Of a DNA stretch of 23,631 nt, positions 14,013-21,947 are shown piece after piece. This stretch comes from a virus. Location: positions 1 through 23,631 of IMG/VR virus record IMGVR_UViG_3300032092_000261. The stretch is one strand, 5' to 3'. The notes beneath the pieces are model-generated. The model had not been told where the DNA came from and did no database searches. It saw nothing but the letters and a program-made list of their open reading frames with translations. Every line of letters begins with the position of its first letter. Position 1 is the first letter of the stretch. Position numbers and translations under genes: made by a program.

Positions 14013-15905
14013 TCAGATTCTCCGCTGTGATGCGATCACCGTGAACTGCACCGAATCAAGCTCAAAGGCATCAGCCTCGCTGGTCAGCTCAAACGTGAAA
14101 TAGTTGGAGCGCAGCCCGCGCCCAGGATCAAACCGCTGTGTGCGCAGGCGATCATCAAAACGCCGTGCCCGGTAGGTGTACTCGTTGACGCCATCACCAA
14201 TTTTTAGGAACACTGCGCCGGTCGATGAAATGCCAACGTGTACCGCTGGCAGATACTTATTGGCCTGGGTGCCAAAGTTGTGTTTGCCTAATGAAATGCC
14301 TGAGTTGATGGGGATTCCAGCGTCGGTATTACCTTCCAGCAGATAGACGCCATCTGCCCGCGCGCCAAACTGGCGGCCCTTGACCACGGCAAAGCTGCCA
14401 AAACCGAACTGCTCATAGCGCGAGCTGGCATTGCTGCGAGCGTTGACCACCCACGCCTCACCCGCATCAACTGGCACGCCATCAACTGTGCGGAAAGCAA
14501 ACACCGTCGCACGCTCACCTGCGCCAATCATTTCTGCCACCGAGTCCAGTAGCGTTGCCGTGAAGCTGGCGCTGTCCTGCGCACTGATTTCCTCGGTGCC
14601 GTCCTCGGGCGCAACCAACCAGGCTTCTGCCGTGACAGTCCCGCCTACCTTCTCGGTAATCGTCAGCCCAACGTAGGCAGAATGCTCAACAGGCGCGCGG
14701 AACACCACAGCCTCCATGACCTGCACCAGCGGGGTGAGCTCTCCACCAAACCCGACCATGCGCAAAGCGCCAAGGTCCAGTCCCAGCTCGGCATACGTGG
14801 TTTGAACCGACGCACGCATTACCAGCCCGCGCAGCGCCGCGTTGACGGTGGCCGTTGGGGGCGCAGTAGCCACCATGCTCAGTTCCGGCAGGTCTGCATC
14901 CAGGACAGAGTACGGAACACCTGTATCCACCTTGTTCATTCCGGCCTGCATTCCTAGCTGGCCCAGAGTGACTTGGATGAAACCAAAGCTATCGAGGTCT
15001 GACGCAATCATGCCCAGAGGCTTGAGCGTGGCTTCCATCCCGTCATAGTCGCCAAGCGTTATCTGAAAGCGCGACAGATCGCCAAACAGGTTGGCCATCT
15101 GTGTCTCTGATAGCTGCGCAGCAAAAGACGGCAGCGTGATTGCCAGACCGCTGGGCGCCATCGCGTCAATGGTCATCGCTAGTCTTTCAAGCCCGGTCAC
15201 TATCTCGCCGCCAGACGGCACCGGCAGACTTCCGGGTGTCAGCACTGGGTTGTTCACCGCGTCATACGGCAGGTACAAGGTTGCATCCAGTACAAACGGC
15301 TCGACCATGCTGAACGGCGCCAGCAATAGAGTGTCACCATTGACCACCCACTTGATATGCGTGCCGTAGATTGCGGCACTCACCGTGTCCGTACCAGCGC
15401 CGACCCGCATCGCACGAATGGGTGCATAGGGCTTTTCTGAAGTGACCGCGCCATCATGAATGATCCGCACGGTAGTCGCAGTGAACACCAAGCCGTAGCG
15501 CAAGTGTCCGTAGCCATTGCGCCCGATTGGAGAGACGGCCGACGAATAGGCCAGCCCCACGGCCACACCGCCCTGGCGCGCACCCTGCACATCAGGAATA
15601 TCAAGGCTGATCGTTCCGATCCAGTTTGGGGGAAGCTCCTGAATGCTTCGCGCGCCAGAATCCCAAGCCGGAACGAAACCAGAGGTCGTCTGGATGGTGT
15701 TTGCCGTGTTGTCTGGGGCAACGATGCTGCCACCGCCTGGATTGGGGATGAAATTCACATCACCGCTTGGCGCATTCCCGGTTGGCGCAGGCGGCGCCTC
15801 TGTGTAAGCGTCTCCACCATCAGCAAGATCGGGGAAACAAACATATTGATACCCGGAAGCAGTGCCGTCCACAAAACCATTCACCCACACGTATGCGCAT
15901 CGCAT
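14013..15905 (-). CDS. 630-residue beta-rich phage structural protein
   Basis: The start is ATG 15905 (MRCAYVWVNG), with AAGGAG 6 bases before it. An upstream TTG at 15929 is in frame but lacks support and would overlap the previous gene. The N-terminal 60 residues are Cys/Tyr/Gly/Pro-rich. Residues from about 80 to 230 have lectin- or jelly-roll-like alternation (for example GYGHLRYGLVFTATTVRIIHDG) that resembles a concanavalin-like fold, a reading from pattern only. The middle section repeats short beta units with Leu/Gly spacing (LGQLGMQAGM; LGLDLGALRMVGFGGEL). The C-terminal 180 residues include GEAWVVNARSNASSRYEQFGFGSFA and appear to form a further beta domain. The beta composition and place among tail genes suggest a tail or capsid surface protein, possibly receptor-contacting. 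I do not recognise the family. Confidence 0.85.
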   Translation of the reverse strand: MRCAYVWVNGFVDGTASGYQYVCFPDLADGGDAYTEAPPAPTGNAPSGDVNFIPNPGGGSIVAPDNTANTIQTTSGFVPAWDSGARSIQELPPNWIGTISLDIPDVQGARQGGVAVGLAYSSAVSPIGRNGYGHLRYGLVFTATTVRIIHDGAVTSEKPYAPIRAMRVGAGTDTVSAAIYGTHIKWVVNGDTLLLAPFSMVEPFVLDATLYLPYDAVNNPVLTPGSLPVPSGGEIVTGLERLAMTIDAMAPSGLAITLPSFAAQLSETQMANLFGDLSRFQITLGDYDGMEATLKPLGMIASDLDSFGFIQVTLGQLGMQAGMNKVDTGVPYSVLDADLPELSMVATAPPTATVNAALRGLVMRASVQTTYAELGLDLGALRMVGFGGELTPLVQVMEAVVFRAPVEHSAYVGLTITEKVGGTVTAEAWLVAPEDGTEEISAQDSASFTATLLDSVAEMIGAGERATVFAFRTVDGVPVDAGEAWVVNARSNASSRYEQFGFGSFAVVKGRQFGARADGVYLLEGNTDAGIPINSGISLGKHNFGTQANKYLPAVHVGISSTGAVFLKIGDGVNEYTYRARRFDDRLRTQRFDPGRGLRSNYFTFELTSEADAFELDSVQFTVIASQRRI

Positions 15906-15911
15906 CTTCTG

Positions 15912-15917
15912 CTCCTT
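15912..15917 (-). promoter_or_regulatory. ribosome binding site for the 630-residue gene
   Basis: The minus strand reads AAGGAG with 6 bases to ATG 15905. It overlaps nothing but the short gap after the previous stop and fixes the start at 15905 instead of TTG 15929. Confidence 0.75.
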
Positions 15918-15921
15918 GGGT

Positions 15922-16245
15922 TCATCCAACGCCTACGCCAGTGGTCTGATCTGAGTAATAGTTCAGGCTCACGTAGCCATTGACGCAAGTACCGGTGACC
16001 TCGTAAACCCAGTCTCCCGGTCTCGTTATGCGGAAATACGATGTGCCATCGCTGCGAGTCACCAAGGTAATGGAGCGCCCTGGCCACAGCAGGTACAACT
16101 GCTGCTCAATAGCAGCAAAGCACGGACTATCTGGCGGCGGAAGCGTGCCACTGCCACTACCTCCACCGATACCACCGCCTCCACCACCACTACCGCCACC
16201 GCCGCCACCTTGGGATGGGGGTAGTTTTTCGAGTTTGTTAGCCAT
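15922..16245 (-). CDS. 107-residue small protein with polyglycine linker
   Basis: ATG 16245 has AAGGAG about 7 bases upstream and overlaps the end of the 693-residue gene by 8 bases. Residues 13-33 are almost pure glycine with a few Ser and one Ile, a flexible spacer. Then come PPPDSPCF and a compact beta-looking domain of about 65 residues with two cysteines (Cys42 and Cys87) and the segment GDWVYEVTGTCVNGYVSLNYY. The C-terminus is TTGVGVG. A short helical or extended head (MANKLEKLPPSQ) precedes the glycine tract. The layout of anchor, spacer and small domain would suit a virion attachment or fibre-tip accessory protein. The function is unknown, and the tight coupling between two large surface-type proteins suggests it works with one of them. 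Confidence 0.75.
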   Translation of the reverse strand: MANKLEKLPPSQGGGGGGSGGGGGGIGGGSGSGTLPPPDSPCFAAIEQQLYLLWPGRSITLVTRSDGTSYFRITRPGDWVYEVTGTCVNGYVSLNYYSDQTTGVGVG

Positions 16246-18319
16246 AGTCAGGCTCCTTGAATTTGTGGTCTGCCATCCACGGGCGCGCAGGATTGGACGG
16301 GAGCAATTTGCCGGCCTTGTCGCGCAGCGCGATCATGGGCAGCAGCTCTCCACGGTTGTACTGAGTTGCTGATTCGCTGATGTCTTGCTCGTATTGAAAG
16401 CGTGGGACGCTGTTGCGTTCCCACTGTCTGCCAACAACGATCTGACCATCAACCCATGTCTTACCTGGCAAGCTGATCTGTGCGCGCGTAGCTTTCCAGC
16501 TATCGCCGCCGTTGTCAGATAGGTAGATGGTTGCGTCAATCGGTTTGCCTGGTTCCGTGCGTGCCGACATTACTGGCACTGCAAGCGTCTTATCGTCAAT
16601 GGCCACCACAAAGCCAGCACGAAAACACCAAGGTGTCGGCAGAAGTCGCCGCGCCCAGGTTATCCCACCATCGTCAGACACCAGCAGCATTGGGCGGGCT
16701 CCGGGATAGCTGATATTGAACGGCGTGCCGCCCAGCGTCTTGCTTTCTTCCCATACAGAGTACGGATCAAACTGCATCCACAAGCGCTTCTTCTTGCCTT
16801 CTGGCGTGCTGCGGTAAACGGCGCCTCCAAAGCCCAGCGGCGCATAAGGTATGTAGTAGTTTCCTGATGGCCCCGGTTTGGTCAGGCCAGCGCCAAAAAC
16901 TGCGGCTGGGATCGTGGAGATTTTTGTTGCGCCAGAAGTGGTGATGCGAAACACCTCTATTGCATTTGGAGAGGCTGTCTCGTACCTAGAAAACGCCAGC
17001 AGCGTGTTCTTGTCCTGTGTCAGCAATCCACCATAGTGGCTTGTGCTTGGAAAACTCAATGACGCTGATGGAACAACGTAAGTCCACGTTTCTCCATTAT
17101 TGGTAGACCACATGAAAAAAGCATCGCTGCTTGATGCTTGCACGCTACCGCCTGCACCAAACTGCATGGCATGTACGATTACACGCAAAACCACCTTGGA
17201 CGGCCCCAAGCGATGCAGCGACATGCCTCTGGCGGCGAGATAGTGCTTCGGAAGGCTTGGAAGGGATGGGAAGTTGATCTTTCCCAGGGCAACGCCTCCC
17301 TGTGGCGTAGTGCGCTTGCAAGTGAGTCGGTACGGGCCAGAGCTGCGACTGTCGTACACATCGTCTGCAGCCGGGTACACGGCAATCATGGCGGTGTATT
17401 CGCGGCCGTCGTCTGTCTTAGCAATACCAGGCTCGCAGACTGCATACGTGTCTGATGCGTCTCCAGTGGGAATCTTCCCCGTATCTGGGAACCCCCAATA
17501 GCTACCGTATTGCGCACCAGCGAATGCAACGAATACACTGGTGCTGCTGTACATATCGGCGGTAGTTTGTCTAATGGAGTCGGAAATTGATCGAGGAGTG
17601 GGATCAAATCCAAGACCACTGTGAACATCAAACGAAAACAACGGCGCGCTGGTGGCGCCGGTCAGGGGATTGACCTCAACCACCTCAACGCGGGCCGCAC
17701 GCAATCCACGCTTTTTGGTGTGCGGTCTTGGGGTTGTTACCAACTTACCCATTGAGTCGTTGAAATACCGATTGTCGCCAGAGACAGCAACCTCGCGCAC
17801 CAGAATCACCTTGCCATCGCCCTTGGCAAAAAAACGGCGCTTGCCAGCCTGAGCGGTATAGCTTGTCTCTGCAATGGCGTCACGGGTACGGCTAGTGACA
17901 TTACCAAACTGGTCAGTGCCAGTTATCGGGCCATAGTGCCTAGATATGCGCGTCTGCGTTTTGAAGCCGCTTATTTCCCTAAACGGCAAGTCTCCTGCCG
18001 CTGTATCTTGCTCGGACATGAAAAGCCGCGAGCGCTTGAGCAATTTGGTGTCTGGCGACAGGTTCAGCAGTTCGTTGCCAGTCAAAGCATCGTCTGGAGA
18101 CTGCTCTGCATGGGTCATCGACGTTTCGTGCAGCAAGACAAAGCGCGGCTGCGAAGTGCCTTCCGGCTCCCTCTCAATACGCACGAACTCGCCAGAGCGT
18201 TGGATAGTGCTCTCTGCATCACGGTAGGTCATAAACTCCGACCCGACCGTAATCATGGCCTGGAGCTGATCTTTCTCCTTGCCATCAGATGCGCCCCTGG
18301 AGTCATCGTTAATGAGCAT
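16238..18319 (-). CDS. 693-residue Asp-box (BNR-type) beta-propeller virion protein, probable tail/receptor-contact protein
   Basis: The TGA of the previous gene and this ATG share a base (TGATG at 18321-18317), so translation is probably coupled. Three Asp-box motifs of the S-x-(D/N)-x-G-x-x-W type are visible: STNNGETW at 405-412, SDDGGITW at 548-555 and SDNGGDSW at 601-608. Asp boxes sit on hairpins of beta-propellers in sialidases and related glycan-binding proteins. The C-terminal half therefore probably forms a propeller. The N-terminal 150 residues are polar and may be the virion-binding part. I see no clear sialidase catalytic set (FRIP-type motif, arginine triad), so enzyme activity is not claimed. 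Surface-glycan binding is an inference from the fold and the place among tail genes. Confidence 0.85.
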   Translation of the reverse strand: MLINDDSRGASDGKEKDQLQAMITVGSEFMTYRDAESTIQRSGEFVRIEREPEGTSQPRFVLLHETSMTHAEQSPDDALTGNELLNLSPDTKLLKRSRLFMSEQDTAAGDLPFREISGFKTQTRISRHYGPITGTDQFGNVTSRTRDAIAETSYTAQAGKRRFFAKGDGKVILVREVAVSGDNRYFNDSMGKLVTTPRPHTKKRGLRAARVEVVEVNPLTGATSAPLFSFDVHSGLGFDPTPRSISDSIRQTTADMYSSTSVFVAFAGAQYGSYWGFPDTGKIPTGDASDTYAVCEPGIAKTDDGREYTAMIAVYPAADDVYDSRSSGPYRLTCKRTTPQGGVALGKINFPSLPSLPKHYLAARGMSLHRLGPSKVVLRVIVHAMQFGAGGSVQASSSDAFFMWSTNNGETWTYVVPSASLSFPSTSHYGGLLTQDKNTLLAFSRYETASPNAIEVFRITTSGATKISTIPAAVFGAGLTKPGPSGNYYIPYAPLGFGGAVYRSTPEGKKKRLWMQFDPYSVWEESKTLGGTPFNISYPGARPMLLVSDDGGITWARRLLPTPWCFRAGFVVAIDDKTLAVPVMSARTEPGKPIDATIYLSDNGGDSWKATRAQISLPGKTWVDGQIVVGRQWERNSVPRFQYEQDISESATQYNRGELLPMIALRDKAGKLLPSNPARPWMADHKFKEPDYG

Positions 18320-18795
18320 CAGGGAATCTCACGCGCCTTCACCAAATCTTTCCAGAAGATCGGGGGCGGTTCAGGCGGTATCCCGCCAATACCAATGAAG
18401 AATGAAGGTCTCCAATTTGCTTGATAACCCCCGGAAAATAACACTCGATTGTTATCCACGATTTCAGTGTCGAAGTAATCAAGGTAATCAACGGGCGTAC
18501 CTGACGGGGCGATCATGGCAAATAAAATATCTTGTGCCTTCGCATCATTGAGCGACAGAGTTACCGTCAGTGCGCAGCCAGTCGTTCCGATTTCGCTAGG
18601 AAGAATCTGGATGTTGCCCGACACCCGAACCACTTCTTCCTGAATTGGGGACCATTCATACACGCCGTACCGGGTGTAGTCGTCGGTGTTGATATTTCCA
18701 ACGGCCGCAGGCGTATCGAGCACGTCCACACTGCTTTTGTACCCAAGCATGTCGGTGTGGACGATGATCGCGTAGCGCGTGCCGGTAATGACCAT
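18319..18795 (-). CDS. 158-residue phage protein of unknown function
   Basis: ATG 18795 follows the previous stop by 6 bases, with AGGGT a short distance upstream. The protein is mostly beta-like and ends in a proline-rich segment (GIGGIPPEPPPIFW) before a basic tail (KDLVKAREIP). No catalytic motif, signal peptide or membrane segment is visible. It lies third in a run of three small genes of similar size (168, 150, 158 residues) between the propeller/nozzle-like gene and the Asp-box gene. That place suggests a minor virion or tail-assembly protein. I do not recognise a family. Confidence 0.8.
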   Translation of the reverse strand: MVITGTRYAIIVHTDMLGYKSSVDVLDTPAAVGNINTDDYTRYGVYEWSPIQEEVVRVSGNIQILPSEIGTTGCALTVTLSLNDAKAQDILFAMIAPSGTPVDYLDYFDTEIVDNNRVLFSGGYQANWRPSFFIGIGGIPPEPPPIFWKDLVKAREIP

Positions 18796-18801
18796 GGTGG
18801 A

Positions 18802-19254
18802 TTACCCTGGCAAGCTGATCGATGCGAAGTTCACAGCCTGTGTGTTACCAGCAACCAGGGCGAGCGAGCTGATATTGAGCTCTGCGCCAGACACGCCTAC
18901 GCGCCCCTGCAGGCGGGCCTCGGTCGTCGATGCAAACCCGGTATCAGCACTGCCCACAAAGCGAAAGAAAACCGCGTTGCCGGTGTTAAGCACAGGGCCT
19001 GCCCAGGTCTCTCCAGGGCTCTTGTTGATAGCGCCGTTGGCGGCAGTACCAAGGTTCAGGCCGCTTGAAATACCGTCGCCGTAGACCGTCAATAGCTTCT
19101 GGTGCTTGGCCGTTTCGATGGGATCGTCAGCGCTAAGGGGGATATTGGCCAGCGTGCTGTAGTAAACATGAATAAAACCGTTGGCCAGGATGCTTTTGAG
19201 GCTCCCGGTTTCGAGGATTTTGTTGCGCAGGCCGGTAGATGCAAGAAGGGGCAT
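18802..19254 (-). CDS. 150-residue probable virion structural protein
   Basis: ATG 19254 is preceded by GAGAGG about 7 bases away, just after the stop of the upstream gene. The protein starts LLASTGLRNKILETGSLKSI and continues as a single beta-rich domain with segments such as NGFIHVYYSTLANIP and AVFFRFVGSADTG, ending in NFASISLPG. This general layout is familiar from small structural proteins of short-tailed phages: a short helix followed by a beta sandwich with a Trp-Ala-Gly-Pro turn. I cannot name the family with certainty. Its role is probably as a minor tail or capsid component. Confidence 0.8.
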   Translation of the reverse strand: MPLLASTGLRNKILETGSLKSILANGFIHVYYSTLANIPLSADDPIETAKHQKLLTVYGDGISSGLNLGTAANGAINKSPGETWAGPVLNTGNAVFFRFVGSADTGFASTTEARLQGRVGVSGAELNISSLALVAGNTQAVNFASISLPG

Positions 19255-19265
19255 GATGGAACCTC

Positions 19266-19772
19266 TCAGAACGAAACAAACTGAAACCCGGAAAGCAGTT
19301 CCAGGTAAACGGATGGGTCATAGGGGCGGGGGTTTGCAAAGCGCACCACCGAAAGCAATTTGCCGGTTGCGGCACCCTTGGCAGGGGATGTGCTGATGAA
19401 GGCACCATTGACAGTGCCCGTGCCCAGCATGTCAAAACGCGCCAGCGATGCCGCGTTCGAGCAAGCGGCATCTGTGACGGCACCCAGGTTCAACTGCAGG
19501 CGGTTTGTCTGGCCGTACTGAATGACCTCGGAGACGACCGATAGAAACGTTGCAGCTTCCTCATCGCCGTTGGGGATGTGCGCGCCGCTCCACAACCCAA
19601 TGTAGAGGGCGGCTGGCCCTGCGCCGTTCTTGAGATAGGCAGTCGCCATGTCATTGAGCCCTTCGCGTGGGACTCTGTTCTTGGCGCCGCGCATGGCGTC
19701 CACAATGGCGTCGTCGTATTTGCTTCGGGTCAACACGTCAAACGTGAAGCCGGGTTTGATAAGTGCGTCCAT
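19266..19772 (-). CDS. 168-residue probable virion structural protein
   Basis: Two starts are possible. ATG 19781 overlaps the upstream stop as ATGA but has no room for a ribosome site. ATG 19772 (MDALIKPGF) has AAAAAGGA 9 bases away, so I prefer it. The protein has an N-terminal part with NRVPREGLNDMATAYLKNGA, then beta-rich sequence with YIGLWSGAHIP and a C-terminal LELLSGFQFVSF. The later part resembles the next gene in general layout (beta strands with a late FISTSPAKGA turn), so the two may be distant relatives, but I could not align them well. No enzyme motif is visible. A minor head or tail component is likely. Confidence 0.8.
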   Translation of the reverse strand: MDALIKPGFTFDVLTRSKYDDAIVDAMRGAKNRVPREGLNDMATAYLKNGAGPAALYIGLWSGAHIPNGDEEAATFLSVVSEVIQYGQTNRLQLNLGAVTDAACSNAASLARFDMLGTGTVNGAFISTSPAKGAATGKLLSVVRFANPRPYDPSVYLELLSGFQFVSF

Positions 19773-19777
19773 GATGG

Positions 19778-20755
19778 TCATTCCTTTTTCACGATCCGTG
19801 CTTGGGCGTAGGAGCCGATGCCTGCTCCGGTGCCGCTAGGTGAGGAGAGCGCTGCCACGATGGATGCCATGCCGTCTGCCTCACGCCAGAGCGTTGCCGC
19901 GCCACCCTCTGCAATGAGAGCAACGTTGCGCTCTTGCAGGTTTTGAAGTTCGCCCGAGGCCGTGCAAGAGACAATCCCGCGCTGACTCATCCAGTGGGCG
20001 CCGCCGTCAGGCCGGTATCCGGCCTGCTGCTCTGGAGCGCCATAAGACAGCACAGCACGCACAGAACTGGCAGGGAAACCGCCAGCAATCCAGTAGGTTT
20101 GTTTGGCCACCACGAAAACACCACCCTCTACCGCTGCAATGCAGGTAATTGGTGCCGGGAACATTTCATAGCCGCGTGACTCGTCCCGCAGGTGTGGTGT
20201 GAATGGCTCGCTATAGACCAGCACATTGCCCACAGCCACCAGCAGCCGACCGTTGTGGTGAGCAATGCAGGAGCCGGGCGGCATGGGAGATAGCAACTGC
20301 TCGCCCACATTGACACTGGCAGCCGTTGCCCATTCGGGTGTGGGGCCATTGACGGGGTGATATGAGCCGACCCGCAGACCGTCCGTGAAGTACACCGCCT
20401 CATTGACCTGCGCGTATCGAACGAATGTGACGCGGCCAAACCCTGTAGCTACCTGGGTAGCACTGGTGGAGCCATCTGCGCCCACGTCCATCCGGCGAAC
20501 CGAGCCGTCAGAGCAAAACAGGCCGTAAGCGCCGTCAATCGGCGCCCACAGAGAATGGCAGTCCTGCCATGGCAGAGAAAGCGTGTAGCCCTTGCGCGTT
20601 TTTACAGTGCCGCGCTCTGTGACATCAACATTCAGTGCATCGCGCAGTAGGTGCCCTGCCCCGTTTGGAAGCGACATACTGAAATCAGGGACGCGGTTGT
20701 CCATCCCTTCTGGGAATGGTCCAACAGTCATTGAATTTGATGCCATACCCGACAT
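19778..20755 (-). CDS. 325-residue probable tail nozzle / beta-propeller-type virion protein
   Basis: The frame is open from GTG 20800, which overlaps the adaptor stop as GTGA. ATG 20755 and ATG 20746 are better codons, but none has a good ribosome site; I chose 20755. The early segment GPFPEGMDNRVPDF, then LLRDALNVDVTERGTVKTRKGYT, is a pattern I associate with phage proteins of the nozzle or tail-tubular class. They begin with an ordered arm and continue as a ring of beta blades. The remainder fits blades: short repeated units ending near LFCSDGSVRRMDVG, VYFTDGLRVGSYHP, LLVAVGNVLVYSEP and VFVVAKQTYWIAGG. The gene follows the head-tail adaptor directly, where the tail nozzle or tail hub of short-tailed phages is often encoded. 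Assignment is by pattern and order, not by a proven domain match. Confidence 0.75.
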   Translation of the reverse strand: MSGMASNSMTVGPFPEGMDNRVPDFSMSLPNGAGHLLRDALNVDVTERGTVKTRKGYTLSLPWQDCHSLWAPIDGAYGLFCSDGSVRRMDVGADGSTSATQVATGFGRVTFVRYAQVNEAVYFTDGLRVGSYHPVNGPTPEWATAASVNVGEQLLSPMPPGSCIAHHNGRLLVAVGNVLVYSEPFTPHLRDESRGYEMFPAPITCIAAVEGGVFVVAKQTYWIAGGFPASSVRAVLSYGAPEQQAGYRPDGGAHWMSQRGIVSCTASGELQNLQERNVALIAEGGAATLWREADGMASIVAALSSPSGTGAGIGSYAQARIVKKE

Positions 20756-20780
20756 GATTCCGTTTGCGGCTGCAAAGCGG

Positions 20781-20796
20781 AAACCCGACAGGGGGG
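20781..20796 (-). repeat. 16-base repeat, copy 2
   Basis: The minus strand reads CCCCCCTGTCGGGTTT, identical to 9844-9859. It lies directly after the adaptor TGA and ends 25 bases before ATG 20755. If the downstream gene starts at GTG 20800 it would be inside that gene. Confidence 0.6.
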
Positions 20797-21465
20797 TCAC
20801 AGAACGTGCGAGACGTTCACCTGTGTCTGGTCGTGCCGTGTGGACTGGCGCAAGTCGGCATCAGGTCGTAGCCCGAAGTAAGACTCAAAATCTTCAAGCG
20901 CCTCTTTGGACTTCTGAGGGTTTTGCGCATCGGCGTCTGGCCTGCCAAAAGCGCGATACAACACCCAATGGACCAAGTGAATGTGATGAGCCTCGTGAAT
21001 CTCGGGCTTGTCGTTGTCACTTGCCATTGCTTTAAGGGGCAGCCGGTATGCCTCCATGCGAAGCGTGCCCGCCACGGATGGAACCGGCACCAGTCGCAGC
21101 CGCGTATCCGTTTGGATCGCAAAGCTCGGCATTTCGGAGGGGAAATCGCGCCATCCTGGTGTGGTGCGGTCAAGGTACTCGCGCGATACCAAGCGCAGGT
21201 TTTCAACAACACCGACATTTGGCACAAAATCAAGGGCAGCGATTTCATACACCTTGGGGTGTAGCGGATAGCTCGCGATGCCAGGGGCGACCGCAATTTT
21301 GGTCACTGACGCGCTGTAGTCGTCCAGCAGCAGTCTGGCGCGTACAGCGGCTTCATCTTGCGCTTCGGCAAACCAGTCAATGATCCACTCATCCCGCCAC
21401 AAAGGGGGATTTGCAAGATCATCGGCCTCAATGCGAAAACGCTCAATCAACTGCTGCAGCGTCAT
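20797..21465 (-). CDS. 222-residue head-tail adaptor (connector) protein
   Basis: ATG 21465 lies 1 base after the previous stop. The protein begins MTLQQLIERFRIEADD and continues with WRDEWIIDWFAEAQDEAAVRARLLLDD, an N-terminal helical bundle. A central beta part follows (VAPGIASYPLHPKVYEI; TDTRLRLVPVPSVAGTLRMEAYRLP). It ends with a helical HEAHHIHLVHWVLYRAFGR and a segment rich in Asp, Glu and Lys. This order is typical of phage adaptor proteins of the gp6-like or short-tailed-phage class, which sit between the portal ring and the tail nozzle. The place between capsid genes and a propeller-like tail gene agrees. The family name is from memory and was not searched. Confidence 0.8.
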   Translation of the reverse strand: MTLQQLIERFRIEADDLANPPLWRDEWIIDWFAEAQDEAAVRARLLLDDYSASVTKIAVAPGIASYPLHPKVYEIAALDFVPNVGVVENLRLVSREYLDRTTPGWRDFPSEMPSFAIQTDTRLRLVPVPSVAGTLRMEAYRLPLKAMASDNDKPEIHEAHHIHLVHWVLYRAFGRPDADAQNPQKSKEALEDFESYFGLRPDADLRQSTRHDQTQVNVSHVL

Positions 21466-21466
21466 C

Positions 21467-21883
21467 TCAGCGCGCCCCGAATTGCTCGATCAGTGTGGAC
21501 ACCTCGGCGCGAAGCTTGGTCACGGCCAGGCGCTTGTCCAGAGCTACCTCGTACTTGCTGGCGTATTCTTCAAGCGCGTTTTTGTCCATGCTCTGCACGG
21601 TCAGCAGCATGGATTCCATAACCTGCTTTTCTTGATCCTCAGAGCGCTTGATCTCTTGCTGCACTACCGCTGCGGCTTCTTGCTCCTCAGTCTGTGCAGT
21701 TGCATCCTGGGGCGCAGCCTCATCGACGGGAGCGCGGTCGAACCGTTTGAACTCCACGTAGCGCAATAGCTTATCGGCAGCAGCAGAAGGCACCAGCTTG
21801 GTATCACCGGGCATCCAGCTGTTACCCGTGTGAGATTCCCGGTAGAGCTTGCGGCCCTCATAGGTGATGCGTGTGAGGTCCAT
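21467..21883 (-). CDS. 138-residue head accessory protein with N-terminal small domain and C-terminal SAP/HeH-like helices
   Basis: I start at ATG 21883 because AGGAG lies 6 bases upstream; the frame itself is open to 21913, but that part is the terminator region. The first 50 residues (ITYEGRKLYRESHTG, then WMPGDTKLVPSAAADKLLRY) resemble the short N-terminal domain found in FluMu-like phage proteins. A charged, Glu/Gln-rich stretch follows. The last 40 residues (MDKNALEEYASKYEVALDKR, then AVTKLRAEVSTLIEQFG) look like a SAP/HeH-type helix pair, a fold used for DNA or protein binding. The gene is the first after the capsid-module terminator and is followed directly by the adaptor. A head-completion role is likely but not shown. 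Confidence 0.8.
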   Translation of the reverse strand: MDLTRITYEGRKLYRESHTGNSWMPGDTKLVPSAAADKLLRYVEFKRFDRAPVDEAAPQDATAQTEEQEAAAVVQQEIKRSEDQEKQVMESMLLTVQSMDKNALEEYASKYEVALDKRLAVTKLRAEVSTLIEQFGAR

Positions 21884-21889
21884 TGTGGA

Positions 21890-21894
21890 CTCCT
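21890..21894 (-). promoter_or_regulatory. ribosome binding site deciding the start at 21883
   Basis: The minus strand reads AGGAG with 6 bases to ATG 21883. It lies just after the terminator hairpin and fixes the start against the in-frame ATG 21913. Confidence 0.7.
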
Positions 21895-21906
21895 GTAAGT
21901 GGATGG

Positions 21907-21931
21907 AAAACAAGCCGGACGAACCGGCTTG
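21907..21931 (-). terminator. rho-independent terminator after the capsid module
   Basis: In the minus-strand transcript CAAGCCGG, a 5-base TTCGT loop and CCGGCTTG form a perfect 8-bp GC-rich hairpin, followed at once by TTTT and then CC. Wobble pairs with the upstream GAAG could lengthen the stem. It lies between the capsid accessory gene (stop 21948) and the next start at 21883, so it would limit read-through from the highly expressed capsid genes to the tail genes. Confidence 0.8.
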
Positions 21932-21947
21932 CTTCTCATGGCGTTGC

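Noticed and set aside
15906-15929. TTG start for the 630-residue protein
   Set aside because: AAGGAG is correctly spaced for ATG 15905 and actually lies inside the extra codons.
16140-16215. Tandem CCACCG-like repeats as a possible DNA repeat element
   Set aside because: They are the reverse complement of glycine codons in the polyglycine protein and are explained by coding.
21884-21913. Upstream ATG 21913 for the 138-residue gene
   Set aside because: The extra codons overlap the terminator hairpin and AGGAG fits ATG 21883.
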